From Elusimicrobiota bacterium (GTDB taxonomy: Bacteria > Elusimicrobiota > Elusimicrobia > UBA1565 > JACRDR01): a DNA stretch of 14,315 nucleotides. The stretch lies in NCBI GenBank assembly GCA_016207585.1, contig JACQPI010000149.1, positions 1 through 14,315 on the forward strand, read 5' to 3'. The position numbers were made by a program, and so were the translations under genes. Shown piece by piece: positions 5,502-12,429 of this stretch (positions are counted from its first letter, which is position 1; every line of letters starts with the position of its first letter). The notes beneath the pieces were generated by a model that worked only from the letters and a program-made list of their open reading frames with translations, was not told the origin of the DNA and ran no database searches.

Positions 5502-7858
5502 ACATGAGAAAGGGGATGGACAAGATGATATCGGCGTGTCTCCTGGTCGGGTGCCTGGCGCTGGGCGCCTGGCGGGTTGCGCGGGGTCAAGAAAACCCGC
5601 CGCAGGCCGCGCGGCCCGGCGAGCAGTGGAACGCCTTGACCATGGAGGCCTCGGCGGTCTTGGGGGAGGCGTACTACAAAGACAACGATCTGGATCAGGC
5701 GAAGGACAAGTTTCGCGATTCCCTGGGCGCCAGCATGAAGGTGTACCGTCCCCAGCCGGATATCGTGGCGATGGACCTGTACCGGACCGCCGAAATCGAA
5801 CTGAAGCATCGAAATTTCAGCGAGGCGAAAAAGCACCTGGACGTTCTGTTGAGCCGTTATTCCGGCAGCATTTGGGCGGAGGAGGCGCGCCGGATGCTGT
5901 TGCTCATGCTCCCGAATCCTTCGCGGGAAGAACCCGTGGAAGAACCCGTCCAGACGCTGGGGGAGGACGCGGAGCCGGAGTTGTTGTTGCAACGGCTCCA
6001 GGCGGCCTTACGCGATGGAAAGGACGCGCAGTCGCTGGGATTTTGCGAGGAGTTCATGAATCGGTTCCCGGCGCACTCGATGGTATCGGAGGTGCGCTTG
6101 GCGCACGGCGCGGTGCTGCTGGGTTCGGGAGAGTTTCGTCGCGCGGCGGAGGCCTTGAAAATATCGGCGGACGGCGATGGGGACGGCGCTTCTCACAGCA
6201 AAGCGCGTTATTTGCTGGGGGTCGCGTACCTTTCGCTCGGGGATGGAGAGGCTTTGCGTCGCAGAGTGCCGTCGGTCGAGCCCGCGGAAACCGCCGATCG
6301 CTGGCTCGCCTTGGCGCAGGCATGGCGGCCCGCCTCGGCGTCGCGTTTGGCCGGCGTTTTGGAGCTTCGGTACAACTCGCCGGCCAAGGCGTACGCGGCG
6401 GCGGCGCTGGGGGCGGAACTGGGGCGTCGTGGGGAGATCGACCGTGCGGCGGACTCGATGCGGCGGGCGGCCGAGGAGGCGGACCGGTGGGATATCGCCG
6501 ATTTGGGGCGTTATGCGCGATGGGCGATCGCGGAGCTGCGCTATAAGGGTCGCAGCTATCCGGAAGCGGCGAGCGCCTACGAGATGTTCGTCCGACGGTA
6601 CCCGGACGATCCGCAATCGGTCTTGGCGGTTTATCAGGGCGCCATGGCTCAAAAATGGGCCGGGAAATGGCGTCAGGCGGTGGCGGGATTCGAAAGGGTG
6701 ATCCAGCGCTACCCGGACTCGGAGGAATCTTCCGCGGCCTATCTCCAGTTGGGCCAGATCTACTCCAATCGCGGATTGACGGAGCAGGCCCTGGCGGCCT
6801 ACAAGCGCCTGCGCGGCGCCTCCGCGGAGAACGCCGACCGCGAGTCGCTATTGCTGATGGCGCAAGTGCATTACAATCACAAGCGATTCGAAGAGGCGAT
6901 CGCGCTTTATGAGGATTTCTTGAATAGATTTCCCCAGGACGCGCGCGCTTACGAGGTGGCGGAACTGCTGCTCAATGCGCATTGGATGGGTGGCCGGGAC
7001 GAAGCGCAGTTGCGAATCCTGGTAGAGAGGTTCCCGCGACACCCTATCGTTGCGCGGATTCGATGGGAGTTGGGGAGCCGGGAGATGAGGGGCAAAAACT
7101 ACCTGCAGGCCGAACGTCACTTTCGCCGGATCGTGGACGATTTCCCCAAGTCCAACTACGCGGTCCGGAGCCTGTTTCATCAGGCCGAATGCCTTGTGAA
7201 GCTTCGCGACTTGGCGGGAGCCGCCGAGGCGTATCAGCGACTTTTGGCGCGCCATCCCAAGAGCCCGTATGGTCGGCAGGCTTCCCTGCGGCAGGCTCAA
7301 ATCCTCTACGAACAGGAAGATTTCACGCGGGCCGCGCAATTGTTTTCCCGCATAGGCGGGAGGGACGCCCGGGCGCAGGAGGCCATGTTTTTTGGGGCCC
7401 TTTCGTATGAAAAGTCGGGCGACCGGGCGGAAGCCGTTTCCGCGTACCGGCGGTTTTTGGCGCAATTTCCCAAGAACCGGCGGGTTCCCTTGGCGTGGTA
7501 CCAATTGGGCAAGGCGTTGGAAAGTTCGAACCGCTTTTTGGAAGCCGCCCGAGCCTATGCGCGCGTGGCGCCCCGCGCTCCCGAGAGGCCGCAGGCGCTC
7601 TTGGCGGCGGGCCGCTGCCAGGAAAAGCTGCGGGACGTCGGCGCGGCCCGCGAGACGTACGAAGAGCTGCGGCGATGGGCGTCTCTCGACGATCCATCCC
7701 GTTTGCGCGGGCTCTTGCGGCTGGCGATCCTGTCGGAACGGCGGGCGCCGCGGGAAGCTATTTCCTTGTACGGCGAGGTGCTGCGCCGCGCGAAAGACGA
7801 GGCGGTTCAGGGCGTCGCCAGGCGCCGCCTCCAGGTTTTGCGCGCTCAGGCGGCCTGA
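5498..7858 (+). CDS. large periplasmic TPR protein of the Ton/Tol-like locus (CpoB/BamD-type repeats)
   Basis: A 786-residue protein beginning with a signal peptide (R4, K5 and K9, then a hydrophobic run to about residue 23) and made almost entirely of TPR-type helical pairs. Many units end with the R-Y-P / R-F-P pattern of the YbgF (CpoB), BamD and TPR_6 repeats, for example F-V-R-R-Y-P-D-D, V-I-Q-R-Y-P-D-S and F-L-N-R-F-P-Q-D. Such proteins are scaffolds in the periplasm. In Tol-Pal the smaller CpoB links the Tol motor to peptidoglycan synthesis, so a scaffold or coupling role here is reasonable but inferred. An L-V-G-C lipobox-like run occurs early, but hydrophobic residues continue after the Cys, so lipidation is uncertain. 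The ATG at 5498 overlaps the tonB-like stop (ATGA); the ATGs at 5504, 5516 and 5525 are alternatives, the last with AAAGGGG upstream. Confidence 0.88.
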   Translation: MNMRKGMDKMISACLLVGCLALGAWRVARGQENPPQAARPGEQWNALTMEASAVLGEAYYKDNDLDQAKDKFRDSLGASMKVYRPQPDIVAMDLYRTAEIELKHRNFSEAKKHLDVLLSRYSGSIWAEEARRMLLLMLPNPSREEPVEEPVQTLGEDAEPELLLQRLQAALRDGKDAQSLGFCEEFMNRFPAHSMVSEVRLAHGAVLLGSGEFRRAAEALKISADGDGDGASHSKARYLLGVAYLSLGDGEALRRRVPSVEPAETADRWLALAQAWRPASASRLAGVLELRYNSPAKAYAAAALGAELGRRGEIDRAADSMRRAAEEADRWDIADLGRYARWAIAELRYKGRSYPEAASAYEMFVRRYPDDPQSVLAVYQGAMAQKWAGKWRQAVAGFERVIQRYPDSEESSAAYLQLGQIYSNRGLTEQALAAYKRLRGASAENADRESLLLMAQVHYNHKRFEEAIALYEDFLNRFPQDARAYEVAELLLNAHWMGGRDEAQLRILVERFPRHPIVARIRWELGSREMRGKNYLQAERHFRRIVDDFPKSNYAVRSLFHQAECLVKLRDLAGAAEAYQRLLARHPKSPYGRQASLRQAQILYEQEDFTRAAQLFSRIGGRDARAQEAMFFGALSYEKSGDRAEAVSAYRRFLAQFPKNRRVPLAWYQLGKALESSNRFLEAARAYARVAPRAPERPQALLAAGRCQEKLRDVGAARETYEELRRWASLDDPSRLRGLLRLAILSERRAPREAISLYGEVLRRAKDEAVQGVARRRLQVLRAQAA
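5927..5950 (+). repeat. short in-gene tandem repeat (2 x 12 bp)
   Basis: Two adjacent 12-base copies starting GAAGAACCCGT encode E-E-P-V twice, in a linker of the TPR protein between its N-terminal helices and the main repeat array. This is probably just a low-complexity linker. Confidence 0.6.
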
Positions 7859-7888
7859 TCGGGTTCTCGCACGCGATCGTGGCGACCG

Positions 7889-7917
7889 TTGATTTCATGA
7901 CATTCCTCCGTTATACT
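7889..7917 (+). promoter_or_regulatory. sigma70-like promoter for exbB-exbD-exbD-ompA-like genes, nearly leaderless
   Basis: TTGATT (7889-7894) and TATACT (7912-7917) are separated by exactly 17 bp in the 67-bp gap before the exbB-like gene. The -10 box ends only 8 bases before the ATG at 7926, so the mRNA would have a leader of about 0-3 bases. No Shine-Dalgarno sequence is present in that space. Confidence 0.65.
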
Positions 7918-7925
7918 CCCTGAAT

Positions 7926-8546
7926 ATGCAAACACTGACATTTTCCGAAATGATGCGCATCAGCCTCGTGATGCCGGTGCTCCTTCTTCTGTCCATTTTG
8001 GTCGTGGCGCAGGCCTTGGAGCGTTTTTGGCTGCTCTGGATCTCGGAGAGGCTGCCCCGCGGGGAGTGGCGCAAGATACGCGCGCGGTTGGAACGCGGCG
8101 ACCGCGCCGGCGCCCTCGATATTTCCCGAAGGATGGGCGGGGTGATCGGGGAGGCGCTGACTCGGCTGCTGACGCTTCCCGACCCGTCGGCCGAAAGATT
8201 GGTGGAGGGGTTCCAGCTCTATAGGCACCGCCTTCAAATGGATTTTTCCCGGCGTCTGGGCCTTTTCGGGACGGTCAGCTTCATCGCGCCGCTCATCGGC
8301 CTGCTGGGAACGGTTCTGGGGATTATTCGCGCGTTTCATGATCTTGCCGCCCAGGGAGCCGGAGGGCCCACGGTGGTGGCGGCGGGAATTTCGGAAGCGC
8401 TGGTTGCGACCGCCGCCGGGATCGGCGTCGCGGTCGTCAGTTCGATCCTCTACAACTACTTTACCCTGACCGTGCGGCACCGGCTCAATACGGTCGATCT
8501 CTGGATATTCGAGATGGTCCAGCTTTTGGAGAGGATGCCGCCATGA
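7926..8546 (+). CDS. exbB: ExbB/TolQ/MotA-family proton channel subunit
   Basis: A 206-residue inner-membrane protein with three helices (about 13-33, 112-137 and 155-178). The long cytoplasmic loop between helices 1 and 2 is typical of TolQ/ExbB. Helix 2 contains A-P-L-I-G-L-L-G-T129-V-L-G-I, and helix 3 contains I-S-E157-A-L-V-A-T162-A-A-G. These match E. coli ExbB around Thr148 and Glu176/Thr181, the residues lining the proton path. With the two ExbD proteins encoded next, it should form a motor that uses the proton gradient to move the TonB-like protein. The length is close to TolQ and ExbB. ExbB and TolQ cannot be told apart from sequence alone. The stop overlaps the following start (ATGA). 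Confidence 0.93.
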   Translation: MQTLTFSEMMRISLVMPVLLLLSILVVAQALERFWLLWISERLPRGEWRKIRARLERGDRAGALDISRRMGGVIGEALTRLLTLPDPSAERLVEGFQLYRHRLQMDFSRRLGLFGTVSFIAPLIGLLGTVLGIIRAFHDLAAQGAGGPTVVAAGISEALVATAAGIGVAVVSSILYNYFTLTVRHRLNTVDLWIFEMVQLLERMPP

Positions 8547-9010
8547 TGCCGCTCGGCGGGCGCGATGAGCTGCCGTCCGTGATCTCGGACGTCAACGTCG
8601 TTCCTTTGGCGGACGTTTCCTTAGTCCTGTTGATCCTGCTCATGGTATTATCTCCGATGATGACCCAAGAGATGCTCAAGGTAAAGGTCGCGGCGACCTC
8701 CCAGTCTTCCGAGGCGGTCCCTCCGGAAGCTCAGGAATTGGTGCTGGTCGTCCAGATACGTTCTCAGGGGATGTGGATCGGAGCCGAACGATTCACGAGT
8801 TTGGGCGCCTTCGTGGCCCGGATGACCCAAGTTTTGTCGGCCCGCGAGGATCGGAAGGTATTCGTAGTTCCCGATCCGGATGTCGCGACGGGGCGCATCG
8901 TCCATATGTTGGAGACCCTGCGCGGTTGCGGAGCGTCGTCGGTGGCGCTGGTCCAAACGGACACGGAGGCTCCGCTCCCGGCCGATCCCGGGCCCTTCTC
9001 GAGGACTTGA
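8543..9010 (+). CDS. exbD: ExbD/TolR-family motor subunit, first copy
   Basis: A 155-residue protein with one N-terminal membrane helix (about 20-42) and a periplasmic domain. The helix begins with V-N-V-V-P-L-A-D24-V-S-L-V-L-L-I; Asp24 corresponds to the protonatable Asp25 of E. coli ExbD and Asp23 of TolR. In the motor, ExbD proteins sit inside the ExbB ring and their periplasmic parts contact the TonB/TolA protein or peptidoglycan. The C-terminus carries an extra tail of about 15 residues rich in Pro and acidic residues, absent from the second copy. Start and stop both overlap neighbours (ATGA before, TGATG after), so translation is probably coupled. Confidence 0.92.
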   Translation: MMPLGGRDELPSVISDVNVVPLADVSLVLLILLMVLSPMMTQEMLKVKVAATSQSSEAVPPEAQELVLVVQIRSQGMWIGAERFTSLGAFVARMTQVLSAREDRKVFVVPDPDVATGRIVHMLETLRGCGASSVALVQTDTEAPLPADPGPFSRT

Positions 9011-9438
9011 TGGCGGCCAGGTATCTGATGACGCGCCTGCGCTTCTCGGTGCCGGAAGCCGAACCGGTCACCGAGGTAAATATTATTCCGGTCATCGACA
9101 TTTCCCTGGTCCTGCTCGTCATCCTGTTCATCAGCGCTCCGTTGCTCTCCTATCCGAGCCTTCCGATCGAGCTGCCGCGCGCCTTCGTTCCGCAGACGGG
9201 GGAGAGCACGCTGACCTTGACCTATACCGCGAAAGGCGAATTGGCCGTCGGGATGGACATGTCGGATTGGCAATCCCTGGATTCGAAGCTGGGGGCTGCT
9301 TTCTCGAAATCGCCGGGCGCCACGCTGGTGCTGCGCGTTGATAAGACGGTTCCTTATCGCGTGATCGAACGCCTCATGGCGGTCGCCAAAAAAAACGGGG
9401 TCAAGAAGATCGCTCTGGCGACCGAGCGACCCCGATGA
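9010..9438 (+). CDS. exbD: ExbD/TolR-family motor subunit, second copy
   Basis: A 142-residue protein with the same plan as the preceding gene but clearly diverged. The helix begins with E-V-N-I-I-P-V-I-D30-I-S-L-V-L-L, and Asp30 is the conserved proton carrier. The periplasmic domain follows, with a conserved-looking V-P-Y-R-V-I-E-R-L-M-A-V-A-K-K-N-G-V-K-K-I-A-L end. Both copies keep the Asp, so neither looks like a dead paralogue, and they may form a heterodimer inside one ExbB ring. The ATG at 9010 shares its A with the stop of the first copy; earlier in-frame ATGs such as 8773 lie inside that gene and are rejected. The stop overlaps the next start (ATGA). Confidence 0.92.
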   Translation: MAARYLMTRLRFSVPEAEPVTEVNIIPVIDISLVLLVILFISAPLLSYPSLPIELPRAFVPQTGESTLTLTYTAKGELAVGMDMSDWQSLDSKLGAAFSKSPGATLVLRVDKTVPYRVIERLMAVAKKNGVKKIALATERPR

Positions 9439-10382
9439 GGCGGCTGGTCCTTTCTTTGGGGGTGATGGGCGCGGCCCTCGCCGTCTTGCGGGCGGAAGAT
9501 CCTCAGACGCCGCCTTCCGTCATCTCGGAGGACATCACGATTCGCGGCAGGGCTCCCCGTGAGGCGGCGTTGGGGCCGTTGCCGGCCCCGCCTTCAAAAG
9601 CCGCCGCGCGGGAGGTGATCCAATCGCTGCGCATTTATAAAAACGATTACCGGAAAGGGGGGGCTACGATCCGAATCCCCGAGACCCTGCGGCGCTTGGA
9701 TCGTCCCTTTCCCGAACCTCCGTACCTGACATTTCCGACCCGGGCCTTTCCCCGGCCGTATAAACGATGGCGTTTCGAGGTTTTTGAGCAGACACGAATC
9801 GTATGGCGCATCGAGGGGGATACCCGGGGAGACCCCGATTCCGGCGGCGAGACCGATGAGGCCCAGGCGCGCCCCTCCACCTCCGTGCCGGAAGAAATCG
9901 CTTGGGACGGGTTGGCTTCATCCGGGCGTCTCGCGATTCGAGTGGGGGAGGCCTATGGCCTGCGTTTCACAGGGATAGACGGGAAGCGGGAGTATTCCAT
10001 GGCCAGCGAGCCGATTGAATTCACGTCCCTTGCGCTCCCTCAAGGTTTTGCGGGGACGCGGCTGGAGGCCGCCAATGCGCTGATTTTCATCGCGGAACGG
10101 GCGGCTCTGGCGGAAACAAGCCAGCCGTACATTCAGGAAATCGCGGATCGCTTTCGCAGATACAGCCCCAAAGCCGAAAAGTACCGATTTGTCCTGTACC
10201 AGGAAAATCCGCGCTCCAAGCTGGCGGCCGCTCGATCGAGCGCCTTAAGGCGCCAATTCGCGGACATTCTCCTAGTCAACCCAAGCCGCATCGCTGTGGA
10301 AGTGTTGGGTTGGGGGGAACGGGGCGACGTGCTCGCGTGCGTCATCCCTTCCGAGACGGGCGCTTTGCTGGACCAGCAGTAG
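9435..10382 (+). CDS. secreted protein with FlgD-like Ig domain and degenerate OmpA/Pal-like C-terminus
   Basis: A 315-residue protein with a signal peptide (1-20, cleavage after L-R-A). A Pro/Ala-rich stretch follows. Residues about 110-200 read like the FlgD Ig-like fold, with a W-R-F-E-V-F strand, W-D-G at 157-159 and Y174 before G-I-D-G. The C-terminus (210-300) has the shape of an OmpA domain: L-E-A-A-N-A-L-I-F near the start, then L-A-A-A-R-S-S-A-L-R-R matching the L-S-x-x-R-A-x-x-V helix, and N-P-S-R-I-A-V-E-V-L-G-W-G-E matching the V-x-P-S-R-I...G-Y-G-E end. The usual G-H-T-D loop is replaced by Y-Q-E-N, so the peptidoglycan-binding Asp is missing while Arg267 is kept. It may be the locus's Pal counterpart, but there is no lipobox. 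The assignment rests on pattern only. Confidence 0.72.
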   Translation: MRRLVLSLGVMGAALAVLRAEDPQTPPSVISEDITIRGRAPREAALGPLPAPPSKAAAREVIQSLRIYKNDYRKGGATIRIPETLRRLDRPFPEPPYLTFPTRAFPRPYKRWRFEVFEQTRIVWRIEGDTRGDPDSGGETDEAQARPSTSVPEEIAWDGLASSGRLAIRVGEAYGLRFTGIDGKREYSMASEPIEFTSLALPQGFAGTRLEAANALIFIAERAALAETSQPYIQEIADRFRRYSPKAEKYRFVLYQENPRSKLAAARSSALRRQFADILLVNPSRIAVEVLGWGERGDVLACVIPSETGALLDQQ

Positions 10383-10414
10383 CGCCAAGAAGCGAATCGT
10401 CGGCGATTATTGGG

Positions 10415-10433
10415 CGCGGCGGGCATGGCCGCG
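10415..10433. terminator. possible stem-loop between convergent genes
   Basis: CGCGGC (10415-10420) pairs with GCCGCG (10428-10433) around a 7-base loop, in the 60-bp gap between the plus-strand motor locus and the minus-strand cytochrome gene. Neither strand shows a T tract after it, so intrinsic termination is doubtful. Confidence 0.25.
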
Positions 10434-10442
10434 TGGAAGGCG

Positions 10443-11144
10443 TCACCAGCCTTCGGAACTTGCGCCTTTCGGCTTGATCGAGATGAGATAGTCGGCGAGG
10501 GCGCCGATCTCGTCGTCCTTGAGCGTCTCGCCCCATGCGGGCATGACGATCATCGGTTCGGGGCCGTTGGGATCGTCCTTGGCCGGGTTCGAACCGTTTC
10601 GGATACGGCTTTCGAGCTCTTCCTTGGAGTAGCCGTCCGCAACAAGCAGGAGCGCCGGGATTTTTCCGCCGGCGACATTGTTGTTCGGGTAGCCGCCCTT
10701 GCCGCCGCGGCCGTGGCAGCCGACGCATCCGACGCGGGTAAATATCTCTTGGCCCCGCTTCACGGGATCGGATCCGAAAGAGGCGTCATCCCACGGAGGG
10801 GTGTCCCGGTATGCCGAGCCTTTGAGCGAGCCGAGATAAGCGACCAGGGCCGCCCGTACCTTATTGTTGAGGTTGAAATTGGGCATGACGGTGTTGTTCT
10901 TCCAGGCGTGCGGGTTCTTCAACCAGAGATCGAGCCACTGCGGCGTTTTTCGGAATCCGATATAGGTCAGGTCGGGTCCGTAGGCACCTCCCGTTGGGCC
11001 TACGCGGTGGCACTGGATGCAGCCGAATCCGCTGAAATAGGCGGCTCCCCGCCGCGATTCGACGGGTTCGGCTGCCCGGGACGGGCAAGCCCATAGTCCG
11101 GCCAGGAGGAGGGTCAGCGGATATCGAAGGGATTTCCTGGACAT
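10443..11144 (-). CDS. diheme c-type cytochrome
   Basis: A 233-residue exported electron carrier. Residues 1-25 form a signal peptide. Two cytochrome c domains follow. The first has C42-I-Q-C-H46 with a likely distal ligand Met87 in M-P-N-F; the second has C140-V-G-C-H144 with Met201 in M-P-A-W. Such proteins pass electrons in the periplasm to an oxidase or reductase; the partner is not encoded in the window. The ATG at 11144 is chosen because it begins the signal peptide and has AAAAGG just upstream. An ATG at 11177, overlapping the end of the MFS gene, would add 11 polar residues. It is the last gene of a probable three-gene operon, 22 bp after the MFS gene. There is no sequence sign of a partner oxidase. 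Confidence 0.9.
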   Translation of the reverse strand: MSRKSLRYPLTLLLAGLWACPSRAAEPVESRRGAAYFSGFGCIQCHRVGPTGGAYGPDLTYIGFRKTPQWLDLWLKNPHAWKNNTVMPNFNLNNKVRAALVAYLGSLKGSAYRDTPPWDDASFGSDPVKRGQEIFTRVGCVGCHGRGGKGGYPNNNVAGGKIPALLLVADGYSKEELESRIRNGSNPAKDDPNGPEPMIVMPAWGETLKDDEIGALADYLISIKPKGASSEGW

Positions 11145-11166
11145 CTGCCTTTTCAAGAGGTTCCAA

Positions 11167-12414
11167 TCATAACTCATGTTGGGGGGGCGTTGCAAAGTTT
11201 TCCGCGATAATGGGGTCGGGCTGCTTGAGGAAAACCGCGCCGCTCACAAGACAGAGGAGCCCGCCGACCGCGAGGGTAAGGGGAGCTCCGATGCGATCGG
11301 CCGCGAACCCGGCGGCCAGGTTGCCCAGAGGGGTCACGCCCATGAAGGTCATTGAGAACAGTCCCATCACGCGGCCGCGCATCGCGTCGGAAGTCAGGGT
11401 TTGAAGTTGGGTGTTGCAGCCGGTGAAAAGGGCCATCATGCCCCAACCCGTGAGGGTCATGATGCAAAGGCTGGTCGGGAAATGTTTGGAGACCGAAAAG
11501 AGGACCAGGGAAGCTCCGAACGCCGCCGCCGAAATCCCCGTTAGGCGGCGCAGCCCGCGGATGTTCGAGCGGTACGCAAGATGCCATGAGGCGAGGATCG
11601 CTCCGGCTCCCGATGCCCCCGTCAACAGGCCGAAGCCTTGCGCGCCGCGGCGCAACACGGCGTCCGAGAAAATGGGCAGCAGGGCCATGAACGGGACTCC
11701 CGCCAAACTGATTAGGCTCAAGAGAAGCAGGATGTCTCGCATTTGCTTGTGGGAGAAGGCGTATCGGAGGCCCGCGCGTATATGAAGCCAGGATTCCTGC
11801 CAAGAGGACGGAATCTCCTTCGGGGCCAATGCCAGGCGCATGCGAAACAGCCCAAAAATCAGGGCGACATAACTCGCGGCGTTGAGAAAAAAGCAAATGC
11901 TCTCGCCCCAAAGGCCTATGCAAAAGCCGGCCAGGGCGGGGCCGATCATTCTGGAGGCGTTGATGAGAAACGCGTTGAGCGCTATCGCGTTGCCCAGGTT
12001 GGGGCGGTCCACCAGATCGGCGACCAGGGCCTGTCGGGCGGGCATGTCGAAGACGTTGGCGGATCCAAGAAGGGCGGCCATCGCAAAAACATGCCACACC
12101 TGGATGGCGTCCGTGTAAGTCAGGATGGCAAGGCCGAGGGCCTGCGATAGGGCTACGGACTGAGTCCATAGGAGTATGCGCCGGCGGTCGAAATGATCCG
12201 CGACCATTCCGCCGAAAAGTCCGAAAAGGATGGTGGGCGCCTGACCCACGAATCCGACCAGCCCGAGCAGGGCCGGGGAGCGGGTCAAGCGGTACACCAG
12301 CCACATTTGGGCGATCGTCTGCATCCAGGTCCCCGTCATCGAGATCGCCTGGCCGACGAAATAAAGCCTGAAATTGGGGTGCCCTAGGGAGCGCAGGGGA
12401 TCTTGCTGTGACAT
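11167..12414 (-). CDS. major facilitator superfamily transporter (MFS_3 / EntS-like)
   Basis: A 415-residue inner-membrane protein with about twelve hydrophobic helices. After helix 2 it has G-G-M-V-A-D-H-F-D-R-R-R-I-L, the MFS signature loop. The N-terminal stretch N-F-R-L-Y-F-V-G-Q-A-I-S-M-T-G-T-W-M-Q is typical of the MFS_3 branch, which includes the enterobactin exporter EntS. Members export siderophores, drugs or other small molecules using the proton gradient; the substrate here is unknown. The ATG at 12414 lies 15 bp after the stop of the TPR gene, with GAGGGA about 11 bases upstream. No iron-related gene is adjacent apart from the distant Ton-like locus, so a siderophore role is not supported. 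Confidence 0.93.
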   Translation of the reverse strand: MSQQDPLRSLGHPNFRLYFVGQAISMTGTWMQTIAQMWLVYRLTRSPALLGLVGFVGQAPTILFGLFGGMVADHFDRRRILLWTQSVALSQALGLAILTYTDAIQVWHVFAMAALLGSANVFDMPARQALVADLVDRPNLGNAIALNAFLINASRMIGPALAGFCIGLWGESICFFLNAASYVALIFGLFRMRLALAPKEIPSSWQESWLHIRAGLRYAFSHKQMRDILLLLSLISLAGVPFMALLPIFSDAVLRRGAQGFGLLTGASGAGAILASWHLAYRSNIRGLRRLTGISAAAFGASLVLFSVSKHFPTSLCIMTLTGWGMMALFTGCNTQLQTLTSDAMRGRVMGLFSMTFMGVTPLGNLAAGFAADRIGAPLTLAVGGLLCLVSGAVFLKQPDPIIAENFATPPQHEL

Positions 12415-12429
12415 GGCGCGTTCGGTCCC

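Noticed and set aside
7859..7885. GATCG...CGATC inverted repeat before the exbB promoter as an operator
   Set aside because: Only 5 bp per arm with a G+C-rich spacer; expected by chance.
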